Part shown: positions 63,421 to 64,000 of the stretch, one piece after another
Position numbering within the stretch: position 1 is the stretch's first letter
How the letters are laid out: every line of letters begins with the position of its first letter
Assembly: GCA_013399855.1 (NCBI GenBank)
Contig: VXAY01002820.1
Coordinates: 4,876 to 68,875 of the forward strand
From: Oxyruncus cristatus
Taxonomy: Eukaryota; Chordata; Aves; Passeriformes; Cotingidae
Length of the DNA: 64,000 bases
Direction of reading: 5' to 3'
Translations under genes and position numbers: made by a program
Notes under the pieces: generated by a model
Told to the model about the DNA's origin: nothing
The model's database searches: none
What the model saw: only the letters and a program-made list of their open reading frames with translations

Positions 63421-64000
63421 GGTATCCTAAACTTTTAGTGTCATAGATTTATTCAGCTGATAAATAGTCCAAACAAATATTGTTTGCTGTGAGATGTATC
63501 AGTTGTTTGCTTTTTACCTGCACTAGGTATGTTGTTCTTGAAGGGGGCTCTTATCAGGTATAGTAGTAGTAAACATGTAGAATAAGGTATGGCATCTGAC
63601 ATTATTGTGGCTTTGTGAGGAGGTGGATTGGAAGTGCCGTTATTCAGCCAACCATTCAGGGAAGAGCCATACCACATGGAAGGGTTGTCACCACATGACA
63701 ATAGTTGTTTGTGTTGATTCAGTCAACCAGTCTCTTTTCCAACCTGTGTTTGTGATCAAGCTGTTCACAAATGAAGAAAGATGAAGTGGAAATGTTTATC
63801 TCATTTTAAATAATAGACCTTTTTTTTAATTTACATGACATGTCTAAGCCTCTTATGAGAAAGTAAGTGGAGTGCCTCGATGTAAGATACCAAAGATTAT
63901 GCTTATTATTTAGAGCTTGGTCCTGTCTCCTTTAATCCTGATTCAGTGGCACAATTTCCACAGCTGAAGACACTAAGTATTGACTAAGTGACCTCTTCAT

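Larger units (their letters stand above)
39918..64000 (+). other. CALD1: First coding intron of CALD1 (continues past the right edge)
   Basis: It begins with the GTGAGG donor of the first coding exon, and no caldesmon exon 2 (which should begin IAYQ...) was found before the window ends. The intron is AT-rich and holds a short CR1 tail (50318-50376), a duplicated 110-bp segment (52895-53003 and 53707-53819), an LTR (59811-60390) and simple repeats. The stretches 39918-50317, 50377-52894, 53820-59810 and 60391-64000 hold only short unsupported open frames. Long first introns are usual in vertebrate caldesmon genes. Confidence 0.85.

Noticed and set aside
1..64000. CRISPR arrays, tRNA or rRNA genes, operons or a novel defence-type system
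   Set aside because: No regularly spaced repeats, no cloverleaf or rRNA signature and no gene clusters were seen. The sequence has the character of vertebrate intronic and intergenic DNA.

Overview
The window looks like bird nuclear DNA. Four fragments are recognisable as CR1 LINEs, the dominant avian retrotransposon, with the characteristic 'GGTTGGACTAGATGATCT' end region and an ATTCTRTG-type 3' tail. Three long terminal repeats resemble avian endogenous retrovirus LTRs. Most of the rest is AT-rich, non-coding and stop-dense, as expected for introns or intergenic DNA. The species cannot be named from the sequence alone.

One host protein-coding exon is clear: the first coding exon of caldesmon (CALD1) on the + strand, 39806-39917. 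It reads from an ATG in an optimal Kozak context (39847) for 71 coding bases, giving MDDFERRRELRRQKREEMRL plus three residues, and stops at a GTGAGG donor. About 0.75 kb upstream is a plausible proximal promoter and non-coding leader exon: TATAAA at 39024, a candidate donor after 39105, and two CArG-like boxes at 38957-38979. Everything from 39918 to the right edge is therefore the first coding intron of CALD1 and contains no other recognisable exon. The 39 kb to the left is either upstream intergenic DNA or a 5' UTR intron used by a more distal promoter.

Layout: 1-9822, unique AT-rich DNA with a T/G-rich low-complexity block at 2271-2366. 9823-12902, a nested repeat in which a 2.8 kb minus-strand CR1 with ORF1 esterase and ORF2 endonuclease remnants sits inside an older plus-strand CR1. 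15547-16117, LTR. 22217-23210, a near-1-kb solo LTR flanked by a 5-bp direct repeat. 33436-33705, CR1 3' end. 36.9-39.8 kb, the CALD1 promoter region. 39806-39917, CALD1 exon. 50318-50376, a short CR1 tail. 52895-53003 and 53707-53819, two diverged copies of a local direct duplication. 59811-60390, a minus-strand LTR.

I found no CRISPR array, rRNA, tRNA, operon or evident undescribed biological system. The items most worth checking are the CALD1 promoter architecture, the nested CR1 with its reverse transcriptase core deleted, and the 110-bp local duplication in the CALD1 intron. The many small open frames elsewhere have no support as genes.
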